From Echria macrotheca (taxonomy: Eukaryota > Ascomycota > Sordariomycetes > Sordariales > Schizotheciaceae), in NCBI GenBank assembly GCA_030411725.1, contig MU839838.1, forward strand, positions 1 to 64,000: a stretch of 64,000 nt of DNA, read 5' to 3'. Numbering within the stretch: the first letter of the stretch is position 1; each line of letters begins with the position of its first letter. Below, piece after piece: positions 54,465 to 64,000 of the stretch. The notes below the pieces were generated by a model. It saw only the letters and a program-made list of their open reading frames with translations, had not been told where the DNA came from and made no database searches. A program made the position numbers and the translations under genes.

Positions 54465-56064
54465 GCTCGTAGTTGAAGCGCAGTATCGGGGACAGCATCT
54501 GGCGTTGAGCACCGGGCTCGCTCTTGAAGAGTTTAGGTATGCGATATCGGATGAAGGCATGGGTGGCGTTGGCGCTCGGGGAGACGACGAAGCAAACATA
54601 ATGGATGCGGGAACAGCTTACATATTAAAGCAGCAGAGCTAGACTGTGTAGACAGGGAACTCGATGGACGAGACAGTACAGGCAAGGGAGGTACGGACGA
54701 CCAGGGAGTTGATAAAGGAGTAAGCATATACTTATTAATGCATTATTGACATAGACCCTGCCGCCTGTCTTCGCTGTCACAGCTTGCTTTGTCGGATTAT
54801 CCCAGGACCTGATAGCCCACTTGAACTGGGATGAAGCCGCATGCGACCACAGACACCAAAGTTTGCGAGACCGCGACGGAGTGTATTCAGAGCACACCAG
54901 GATTTTGAAATGGCGCCAAAATGACCGTCTCAGAATATTCCACGAGGCGATCAGGCAACAAGGATGCGATGACAGTTATTCTCTCTCTTGCACCTAGATC
55001 CGTGTTCGTGGAGTGCTGGGCATCGACGAGTCAGGGTCCGGCTGGAGTCAGGAGACTTCGGTCGGCTACGTCACGCCATTGGACACACAAAGAAATGAGG
55101 CGCAGCAGCATCCAAGGCGACGATAAGTGTCAAGCAGCACAACGGAACATATGCAAACTCAATAGTTCAGAAGCGTAGTCCGTGTAGGAGTAAATGGCTT
55201 CTCGTGGTGTTAAGGTACTCCAATTAATAGTTAACCCAGTTTGCAGACTTGTCTCGTCATGCTAACCCAACAATCATGGCGGACGGGTGGAACGAGGTCC
55301 TCTGCGCCACATCTAACCAGCCACTTTGACCCCGCAAAGCTTGAAGGCGAACAGCCGGGGATTGGGCGACTGGCATTGGTTGAGTCGCAGGCTGGTCGCA
55401 TCCCAGGTACAAAAAGGGCTCTCCATCCCGCTCCAGATCTGGGCCAAATCGTCATGGTCGCGTCCCAGCTATCGGTCCCGCGTCGTCTCTATACTAGAGC
55501 CAACAGCAACGTTTGACGTCCCCGCCATCACACTACCCTTTCCTACTTGGTTACGACCGAGAGCCCGGGTCCAAGCCTTTTATAGCTCCCCCTTCCGATC
55601 TTACTGTTTTTGTCCGACAAACCCGTTACGACACAACCGAGCCACTTCCCACGGCAAGCTAAAGAAGCTCGGACCACGTTTGCCCCACGCCGCTGCCGCA
55701 TTCAATCCAGCTCCCCACTTCGGCCTGTAGCTTTCGAGGAATCGCATCGCGCCTCAAAACGACCAGCACTCAAGCGTGTCCCGAGCTGGTGCGCAAGTCT
55801 CGAAACGCGAAATCCACCGCAACTCTCGACGCGCGCTTCTTGCGCGATGGGTGTAGCAGTTAACTTGGACATTTGTTTATTGTCAGAGCTTCCGGTGTTC
55901 CTGGGAAGCTTCCCTGTAAGCCGTGCGCCCCGAACAAACGCGCCCCAGCCGCGTCTAAACTGATGTGCGCACAAGCGACTGACCGTGACCCATTGAGTAG
56001 GAACGTTAGTTGCAACGCAGCACAGCCAGCACGGTCGGATAAGTTTTGTCGCAGTTGGACAGCG
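54465..56064. other. Intergenic, 1.6 kb without a supported gene
   Basis: 3' flank of atg26 and 5' region of fcp1. Frames of 60-134 codons lack supporting features. The frame of fcp1 is open back to 55873 but without a better ATG. Confidence 0.4.
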
Positions 56065-58680
56065 ATGAGCAAGACAATACGGCTCGGGAACCGGCTACGG
56101 TATCCCATCACAATTGTCCGGCTCCTGAAACAGCCCGGCAGCGCGATCAAGAAACAGGAACCTCTCCTACAGTACTCGTTCAAATGGATGAAGACGGTGG
56201 GAGATACGATTCGCGACGATACTTGGGAGGAGGAACAAACAACCATCGCGGACTGGGGTTCACCTGTCGATGGCGACCTGGAGCAATGGATAGTCCGGGA
56301 GGGAGAGGTCATCCAACGCGATGTTCCCTGTCTGGTGGCCAAAGAGGCCTGCTCCCATGAGATCCAATTCCAGGGTCTTTGCGCCATGTGCGGCAAGGAC
56401 ATGACGGAGGTCAGTTGGGCGGCCGAGTCACAGGACACGTCTCGAGCGCCCATAAGCATGGTCCACGACCAGACCAGCTTGACTGTCAGCCAGGTCCAGG
56501 CCCAGAGGACCGAACAAGAGCTGCAGCTGCGGCTACTGCAGTCGCGGAAGCTTAGCCTAGTTGTTGACCTGGACCAAACCATCATCCATGCCTGCATCGA
56601 CCCAACTGTCGGCGAGTGGCAGCAGGACCCTAACAACCCAAACTACGAATCTGTAAAGGACGTTGGGTCCTTTCAACTCGAAGACGGCCCTCGTGGGCTT
56701 ACCAAAGGGTGTTGGTACTACATCAAGATGCGCCCCGGCCTCAAAGCCTTTCTCCAGCACATCTCGGAGATGTACGAGTTGCACGTCTACACAATGGGCA
56801 CACGCGCTTATGCCCAGGCTGTCGCGCGGATCGTCGACCCCGATCAGAAGCTGTTTGGCAACCGCGTTATCAGCCGCGACGAGAACGGTAACATTTTTGC
56901 AAAGAGCCTGCAGAGACTCTTCCCAGTCAGCACCAATATGGTGGTCATAATTGATGACCGCTCTGACGTATGGCCGCGGAATAGGCCTAATCTGATCAAG
57001 GTTATGCCATATGATTTTTTCCGCGGCATTGGGGATATCAACTCTAGCTTCCTCCCGAAACGGCAGGATCTTCTAACACCGTCGCCAGCAGCCACCGAGG
57101 CAGTTGTCAACGGCGCCTCCCTTGCAGCGGCCGATAAAAAAGAGAATGGGACGAGCAATGCCGATGCAGCGAAGGGATCGGCCGCGGAGGAACTTGTGGC
57201 CACAACCGGCGGAGGGGATGTGACCGTGACCAAGCGACAGGTCGAGGAGCAAGAGCGAAATCTGGAGAAGCAGCTCAAGGACCGCCCCTTACAGGTCCTG
57301 CAGGAGATGCAAGATAAAGAAGACGAGGAGGCCGAGCGCGCGTCGACGCACTCCGAGGATGGCGAAGATACGCCGCCATCATCACAGCCGCAACACCGCC
57401 ATCAAGTACTCCGAGACGACGACAACGAGCTTGAGTTCCTCGAGCAGCATCTCACGCGCCTCCACAAAACCTACTACGATGAGTACGATAGAAAGCGGTC
57501 AGAGCACGACGTCGGCGGCAACGTCGATCTCTCTTCGGTTCCCGATGTCGGCGAAACGCTGGATACCATCAAGTCCCAGGCAATGCGCGGTGTCAGAGTT
57601 GTCCTGACCGGCATCATCCCCAACGGCATGCGGGTGGAACAGTCCGAGATTGGCCAGCAGCTCATCTCGTTTGGCGCCATCATCATGCCCAAAGTCAGCC
57701 GTCACGTCACGCACGTGGTCATGAGCACCCTTAGACCTTTTACAGAGAAACTTCGACAAGCGGCGAAGATCCCCACGATCAAGATCGTCAACCAGGGTTG
57801 GCTCGCAGCGTGTTTCTCGCAATGGGCCGTCGTCGACGAGACGCCGTTCCTATACGAGGTTGACATGGCCAAATGGCCACGTGACAAGGGTCCTGAACGC
57901 GATGCGGTAAGTGATGATGAGGAAGCAGACGGCAATCAGGACTCAAAGAGAGCAAACGGGAGGACCTTGAAGCTCAAGGCGCCGAGGCTAAATCTGGTCA
58001 GCACGTCGGGCGAGACGAGAGATCTCGAAGAAGACTCGGACGATGAGGAATCGGACGGGGACTCGGACGGTGACGAGCAAGACGTAATGCCGGATGACAT
58101 CGAAGACGGCCAGCTCTCTCCGATCGACGGACTAAAGACCTTTAATTGGGGATCAGTCGATGCGGAGCTAGACGAGTTCCTGGCGAGCGGCTCTGACGAC
58201 GATGAAGATGACGACGACGAGGAGGCTACCGGAACGGAAGCCCCCACGGATGATGAGCGCGGCGCCTCCCGTAAGCGCAAGTTCGAAGGGGAAGAGGATG
58301 ATGATGGCGGCGATGGCGGCACGGACTCGGAGAGGGCCTCGACACAGGATGAAAGCTCCGTGCCTGGCCGACGCGGAAGCCAGGCTAAGAAGCTGCGGAG
58401 GACCAAGAGCGTGCGAGGGACCTCTTCATTGCGTAACCAATACGTGTCCGATGCGGACGGCGATGGGGATGGCAACAGCAGCTTGCCAACGCCGCATACC
58501 GGAGATGAACAAGATGTGGCGCTGATGAAGAAAGCCACTGTATTGCCCCAGGATGCTGCGGAGGATGGGATCGACGACCTCAACGATGCCGAGTTGGAGG
58601 CCGAACTCGAGGCCGAGTTCATGGCGGAACTTGAGGCCACGCCTGTTGAGGCGGACGACATGCATCCGGAGAAAGGGTAG
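56065..58680 (+). CDS. fcp1: RNA polymerase II CTD phosphatase Fcp1
   Basis: Intronless 871-codon gene for the essential nuclear phosphatase that dephosphorylates the Pol II CTD (Ser2P) to recycle polymerase. FCPH domain: the catalytic DLDQT is at residues 168-172, KMRPGLKAFLQ, YELHVYTMGTRAYA and VVIIDDRSDVW. BRCT domain at about 510-600 (GVRVVLTGIIPNG to AACFSQWAVVDETPFLYEV). The C-terminal 270 residues are Asp/Glu/Ser-rich, ending in an acidic helix as expected for TFIIF contact. The N-terminal biotinyl-like part carries a Cys pair (CSHEIQFQGLCAMCGKDM). Start MSKTIRLGN at 56065. Confidence 0.95.
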   Translation: MSKTIRLGNRLRYPITIVRLLKQPGSAIKKQEPLLQYSFKWMKTVGDTIRDDTWEEEQTTIADWGSPVDGDLEQWIVREGEVIQRDVPCLVAKEACSHEIQFQGLCAMCGKDMTEVSWAAESQDTSRAPISMVHDQTSLTVSQVQAQRTEQELQLRLLQSRKLSLVVDLDQTIIHACIDPTVGEWQQDPNNPNYESVKDVGSFQLEDGPRGLTKGCWYYIKMRPGLKAFLQHISEMYELHVYTMGTRAYAQAVARIVDPDQKLFGNRVISRDENGNIFAKSLQRLFPVSTNMVVIIDDRSDVWPRNRPNLIKVMPYDFFRGIGDINSSFLPKRQDLLTPSPAATEAVVNGASLAAADKKENGTSNADAAKGSAAEELVATTGGGDVTVTKRQVEEQERNLEKQLKDRPLQVLQEMQDKEDEEAERASTHSEDGEDTPPSSQPQHRHQVLRDDDNELEFLEQHLTRLHKTYYDEYDRKRSEHDVGGNVDLSSVPDVGETLDTIKSQAMRGVRVVLTGIIPNGMRVEQSEIGQQLISFGAIIMPKVSRHVTHVVMSTLRPFTEKLRQAAKIPTIKIVNQGWLAACFSQWAVVDETPFLYEVDMAKWPRDKGPERDAVSDDEEADGNQDSKRANGRTLKLKAPRLNLVSTSGETRDLEEDSDDEESDGDSDGDEQDVMPDDIEDGQLSPIDGLKTFNWGSVDAELDEFLASGSDDDEDDDDEEATGTEAPTDDERGASRKRKFEGEEDDDGGDGGTDSERASTQDESSVPGRRGSQAKKLRRTKSVRGTSSLRNQYVSDADGDGDGNSSLPTPHTGDEQDVALMKKATVLPQDAAEDGIDDLNDAELEAELEAEFMAELEATPVEADDMHPEKG

Positions 58681-58836
58681 ATAGATATCCATGGCGAGTG
58701 GCATTCTGAAGGTGTTTGTGCATCGGGACTGGCGACTGGATCACATGTAGAATAAGGGCCTTGTTTTTCGTCATAGTTGACCGCTCGGCGGTGGAGTTAG
58801 TGTCTGGAGGATTTTAGCTTTGATATGAGCGTCTTA

Positions 58837-61800
58837 GGGCCTGATCCAGGAGGCAATGGCCATTGCAAAATCTGACCATTACAGCCAAAAAGCGACTTTT
58901 GGGTGGCGCATACTATATAGAGCCAGCCAAAATATACTGTATCGAATCCTTACCTTTAACCTTACCGTAATCGTTATAGCCTGCCAATTACTAACTATAC
59001 CACTTTTAATATAATCCGGCTACTAGGGCTCACCGCCTTCGTAGGTTAATATAATAACGGTAAAGTGGAAAAATCTTATCTTTTTACAATATATCTATAG
59101 CCTTTCTACCTACTTAAAATCGCAAAATAATATCCTAACAAAACGTAATATTTTATAATATAGCTTAAACTATCTTAAAAGTAACTAAAATCAAATATCC
59201 TAACAATAAATTCCTAACTAGCACCTTTTAATCATTACGACCGCTAGTAAAGCTTTTTAACGAAACTAACAATAATTAAAACCTTAATTTTGCAAAAAAG
59301 GGCGAGAAAAAAGAAAAGCCTATTTAATTAACCGTTTTAGCAATACCTTTTAATATAAATTTAGCCGATAAGCTATTTATTTAAGTTAAAACCCCGTATC
59401 TTTCCTTAACCCCAATCCTATACAATCAAAAGCGTATTATATTAACTATTAAACCCTGTAATAGTAGTTATAGTAGGAAGAAGGTTATAAAAAAAGTTGG
59501 AAAATAGGTAGTTAGTTAAATCGTTAGTTAAATCGCTAAAGGTAGTTAATTTACTACTAAAGCCGCTATAAGAAAAAAATATACCTATATTACGTATAAC
59601 GCAAAAATAATTACGTAATTAATAAAGTAGTTTTTAAAGTATACGCGTAATAGTTTCTTTAATAGTAATAAAAAGGCGAATTATAGCTTTATATAAAAGT
59701 TAGTTCTCGTACATACGATTAAGTAATAGCTAAAGTAACTTTAAACCGAGAAATCTATTTCTACTAAGTATAAAAACAAAAAGGGGTATTATCATTTGTA
59801 AAATCAGCTTATAAACTCATATTTTGGACTTACTATCAACGATAAAAGGGTAGTAATACTTACTACTAAATAATAAAAGGGTTTTATATTACGCTATAAT
59901 CTTAGGGTTACTAAATAGCTACAAAATAAGCCTTTTAGTAATATAAATATATATAAAAAGGTATTTTAGCGAGAAACTATAACTAGGAATTATATATACA
60001 AGTTAAAGGAAAAAGCTAAATAAAATACTAAAGCTAAAGATTTATTTAAAAGCAATAATAATAGCAATAGTAATAATTTAAACTATAATAGTACTAATAA
60101 AGATAACAAAAAGGGCGAGAAAAGCTTTTAAAAGTACTAAACTTAATTAAAAACACTAACTTTAAAAGCTTTAGGTTTATCAATATTTATACTATAACGA
60201 AAATTAACGTTTACTTAATAATACCAAAAAGATATTAACCCTAATATATCTATTTTTAAAAGGAACCCCCTTTTAGGTTTTACGCCTATAGAATTATTAC
60301 CTTTACTAAAGAAAATCCACTATATAAAGTAATTTAAAGGCGTAATAATAGTAAAATCTTTACGGGAATTCGCTTTAATAATAGGTTAACTATACTTAAT
60401 AGGTACTAGTAACATCATAACTATAATAAAGGATTTAAAAAAGTTGTTTTTAGGGAAATTAAGCGTAAAGAAACTTATAAACTATGTAATATATATAAAT
60501 AAAAACCCTTTTACTATAGCAACCTAGTAAAGTTGCAACCTAACATTAAAAAAAGTATTAGTTAAAAAGTAGAAAATTAGCTTATAAATAGATTTTAGGT
60601 ACTTTTCGTATAATAAAGCTTAATTACGCGTAAAATCTCTTAATTACGTAAAAAAATCTTTAATAATAAAAAAGTTAAATTTCTTTAACGGTAAAAAAGT
60701 TAACTTTACCCCTACTACTACGTAAAATCTAACCCTACTATTACCCTTTCTCCAAAAACCTTATACTAAACAATTATTACTACCTTCTTTTTTACCCTTT
60801 AGCTAAATAAGCCTAATAATCCTTTTACGATTTCTTAGCGGCTTAAAGGCAAATATAATTAAGGTATTACCTTAAGAGCTTCTCAATTATTTTAATTATA
60901 ATTATCGTTAAATACTCCTTTTCCTTTAATAAAAAAATATCCCCTTTTCCCTAAGCTAATAAAAAGTTATATAAACTAATTACCACGTATACAATCCTAA
61001 TTTATATACGTAAATTATACTTTACTAAAACCAATCAAACAATCTTCTACTTCCTCTTTATAAATCTAAATACTTATTTAACAACAACCCGGATCCTTAT
61101 ATAACGTAAATTATATAGCTCTTTAGCTATAGCAGGTTTTACCGTAGCTTTCCTTTAGTCCTGAAGATAATATCTAACACCTAAAAAGGAAACTATAACA
61201 CCCTTTTATACGCTAAATCCTGAGTTGGCCACGTAATATCTACTAGTAAATACTAAAAAGTTATAATTAAAAGCTTAAGCAAGTAAAGAAAAGTTATTAA
61301 TCAAGCCCTTCGCACCGGCTAATATATACGAAAAAGAATAATCTTTTCTTACAATAGTAAATACGTTTTAAATAATCCTTCCCTTTTTATTCCGCTATTT
61401 TAGTTACTAACGTAATAATACTAAAGCTTTAATATAAGTACTGTTAATAGTTCCAATATAATTATAAAAAGCCCTTAGTTACGGGTTAAGTTTAATCGTT
61501 AACTCGACCCAGTCTTCTTCCAAAAGCTTTACAAAAGCCCTATAAAGCTACTTAAGGCACAAAAGCATATTTTTTATAGTTTAAAATATAAAACTCTATA
61601 CTATTTTAAAAAACACAGCAATAGCTTTCTAATTAATACCTTACCTAAAAATATATAATACTATTAAAAGTTTTTACTTAGCGGTTTAGTAGCGGCTTTC
61701 GCGTAGGCTAGCGTTAACGCGTAATTATCGCAAAAGTACTTAAAAAGTCGATTTTTATATTTAAAAGATTAAATAGAATCGCTGATCTAGCCTTATTAGA

Positions 61801-62322
61801 AAGGCAATTATACGCCTACGCGTAATAGGTACGCCTATAAGGCCTAGCTATACGTTACTATACTAGTTAACCTATAGTTATTAGTATCGTTAGTTTCGAA
61901 AAATGTAAAGGCAGAAGAATACGGCGATAATATACGCGATAGTTAAATCTATGGTTGTAATGTTGATAAAAGGTTAGTTTTGCTGGGAATACTATAGAAA
62001 ATAGCGTTTATCTAGCATTTACGGGGGGTATACTGCTACTTTTTTATAATAGCTATTATTGCAGTACTATAATAGCTACATAATAACCATTATGCAATGG
62101 CCATCATTTAGCAGAAAAATTCTAGAAAAGTGGGTCCGATTACTGGATTGGGACGTTATTTTAGTGTATATTAGCGTAATACGTGGTGATTAGGGGTAGT
62201 GGCTGAGGAAAGTCAGAAACTAGTGCTAAAATCGGTATAACCGATAAAAAAAATGATTCTTGGCGTTTTTGGGCCTGCAATGGTCAGTTGTAATGGTGGC
62301 CATTGCCTCCTGGATCAGGCCC
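58837..62322. mobile_element. 3.5-kb AT-rich DNA-transposon relic (TTA target duplication), RIP-degraded
   Basis: GGGCCTGATCCAGGAGGCAA begins at 58837 and is repeated inverted, ending at 62322; similarity of the arms continues for about 60 bp. The element is flanked by TTA on each side (58834-58836 and 62323-62325), a 3-bp TWA duplication as in PIF/Harbinger elements. The interior is strongly AT-rich, full of stops in all frames (no frame over 60 codons), and poor in CpA/TpG by eye, as RIP produces. Transposase sequence is no longer recognisable, so the superfamily rests on the duplication alone. It lies between fcp1 and the complex I gene. Confidence 0.8.
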
Positions 62323-62696
62323 TTAATCGGAGGTTTTGTACAGCCGCTGAGGATTCGACTTGAGACTGAATAACTAGAGAGAGAGAGAGAGCCCTTGACA
62401 ACCTGAGCCGATGATTCGTTGGTTTTGAACCTGGACCCACCTTCGCATTAGGTAATCACCATCCCGCCAACCGCGGAGCCAAAGCTTCCACCAGTTCAGG
62501 TTGCTTGTCGGGATTCCAGCAATCGATTCGAGCTGTCAATTGAGACCCAGCCAACTCGGCGCAACAAGCTACGCCAATTCGACCGAGCCCATTGCTGCCG
62601 CCCAGCGATTGACCGTTTGGATCCAGCTCAGCGGAGCCGGCGACCGGCACAGGAAACGACACCTGCTCGAGGTCGAAACCACATCACGACGCCACG
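62323..62696. other. Intergenic / promoter of the GRIM-19 gene with (GA)n run
   Basis: About 370 bp. A (GA)n microsatellite of about 16 bp lies at 62374-62390. No other feature is supported. Confidence 0.45.
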
Positions 62697-63428
62697 ATGC
62701 CACAGGACATGCCGCCCGTTGGCGGCTACGAGGCTGTGCAATACAAGGTTCGTTCACGGATGATTCTTATAGTGGAGCTGTGGATTGGGAATAGTCAGCC
62801 TGGTCGTGGGAGGGTGGGAGCGGATGGGAGCGCGAATTGATGGCGAATCTTGGGGATCACTTCCGTGAAGACCGCACGAACCTCTGGGAGAGACGAGTTG
62901 TTGGGAGAAGACAGGCGATATCTGGCTTACTGGGGAATATGCGTGTCATCAGAAGCGCCAGTCTAACTAACCATCGTCGCAGCGCAACCTCCCCGCCCGT
63001 GGCTTCCGTCCTGCCACGCTCCTCGCCGGCGCCGGCCTGATCATGGCATACGGCTGGTACCACGTCATCGTGGGTTTGCGAGAGCGAAAGTACGTTTTAT
63101 TACTACGAATTCATCCCTCCACGACAGTCGCCAGGTCAAAAGGCTAACGGAGATGAACACAGTGAACTCGCCCGCGAGAAGATGTGGGGTCGGATTCACC
63201 TCATCCCGGCCCTTCAGGCCGAGGAGGACCGCGATCTTGTCCGGCGACATCTTGCTGACCAGGCGCGCGAGAAGGAGCTGTTGGGGGAGAATTTCAAGGT
63301 GTATAACTCGGATCGGTTCGTCTGCTCCTCCCCGATAATGTTTTGAGATAAGAGGCGTTTACTAATGGGTCGAATACAGATACGTACGACCTACGTTCGC
63401 TGTCACCCCAGGACAGATTACAAAATAA
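62697..63428 (+). CDS. NADH:ubiquinone oxidoreductase subunit NDUFA13 / GRIM-19
   Basis: Predicted 119-residue accessory subunit of mitochondrial complex I. Exons 62697-62747, 62983-63089, 63163-63315 and 63380-63428; every junction keeps frame. The protein starts MPQDMPPVGGYEAVQYKRNLP, has one membrane helix (ATLLAGAGLIMAYGWYHVIV, about 28-47), then LRERNELAREKMWGRIHLIP and ends NSDRYVRPTFAVTPG, as in the family. The last intron (donor GTTCGT) is essential: reading through it would give an aberrant tail ending at 63346. The first intron is unusually long for this window (235 nt) with the same GTTCGT donor. Confidence 0.93.
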
Positions 63429-64000
63429 GTGGTGCTGGGGGGTCGTGGGAGCAAAGGTTGGGCGCGGTCCGGCTACGAGATGGGACTTGCGACTAAGGAG
63501 GAGAAAGAGTGTATATATGTACTCTGGCTGTAGCCCAGTATTGTTCAGCATTCTGGATGGCAAATGTGCAAGATGTGAAATCTCGGAGTGATTGTGGTTA
63601 GTGGTGCATGCCCTTCTGGGAAGAACGGAGGGTTTCAGCATAAGCTCTGCCCAGTCCTACCATCCTTCACCATGAACAAGTCTAGATCCACAGGCATTGT
63701 TTCCTATGTCCTCGATTCCTCGGGTAGCACGTCTTCGAGCAATACATACCCTCCGTATTGAGGTAGGTATCGAAGCCCCAGGAAAGAAATGCAGAACGTA
63801 GTGCAGCAAGATGTCCATCAGATCCTCACCAGTTATAGGGGACGAGACGAAACGTCAAACCCCGTGCCCAAGTCGACTCCGCTCACCGGTAACTAGTTCT
63901 GTGGATTCTATATCCCACGGCGCACGAAATCGTATCAGCTGGCATGTCATACCATCGGGGTTTCCGGGCGCGGTGGACGCCGGAAGTGGCAACGACAACA
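63429..64000. other. 3' flank, no gene seen
   Basis: About 570 bp. A minus-strand frame of 115 codons (63294-63641) overlaps the GRIM-19 gene and has no family features. Confidence 0.4.

Noticed and set aside
57936..58661. Ser-rich 241-codon minus-strand frame
   Set aside because: Mirror of the acidic Fcp1 tail; low complexity arises from the opposite strand.
1..64000. CRISPR arrays, operons, bacterial terminators
   Set aside because: No regularly spaced repeats; gene structure is eukaryotic with spliceosomal introns.

Overview
The window looks like a chromosome segment of a filamentous ascomycete, most probably a sordariomycete of the Sordariales/Chaetomiaceae type. The genes have many short introns (44-70 nt, GTRNGT donors, CTNAC-like branch sites) and GC-rich coding sequence. 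Repeats are heavily C-to-T mutated in the manner of RIP (repeat-induced point mutation). Typical fungal families are present (Sfh5, Cmr1, Atg26, Fcp1, CCC1/VIT, DUF1996, Mtf2-like). The genus is a guess; gene content and splicing support only the class level.

Layout. 1-4.2 kb: a decayed, nested repeat block bounded by a 34-bp inverted repeat (225-258 / 4211-4244). It holds a second inverted-repeat module (299-2344), two copies of a hairpin-rich 196-bp repeat and one broken ORF. 4.3-6.6 kb: an M3 metallo-oligopeptidase (-). 7.5-11.1 kb: accessory stretch with a chymotrypsin-fold protease-like protein, an unknown 255-aa ORF preceded by an 11-bp tandem repeat, and a fragment of a KDM5/JARID1 ARID domain. 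11.7-21.5 kb: Sfh5, a glyoxalase-fold protein, a secreted DUF1996 protein, a large SNF2-type ATPase (-) and a GH47 mannosidase. 21.86-22.49 kb: a 635-bp foldback element. 23-32 kb: two MFS transporters, a cytochrome P450 and a secreted acid phosphatase. 33.2-46.3 kb: vacuolar iron transporter, MDR oxidoreductase, CLC chloride channel, hexapeptide acetyltransferase, ADP-ribosylglycohydrolase, class-III aminotransferase, Mtf2-like mitochondrial protein. 46.6-58.7 kb: Cmr1, sterol glucosyltransferase Atg26, CTD phosphatase Fcp1. 58.84-62.32 kb: a 3.5-kb AT-rich, ORF-less DNA transposon relic with long TIRs and a TTA target duplication. 62.7-63.4 kb: complex I subunit NDUFA13/GRIM-19.

Most genes are independent housekeeping or accessory functions, not one pathway. 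The clearest regulatory link is the divergent promoter shared by the acid phosphatase and the iron transporter, which holds four CACGTG boxes. All coordinates of spliced genes were derived by hand from splice signals and reading frame; every multi-exon model given closes in frame.
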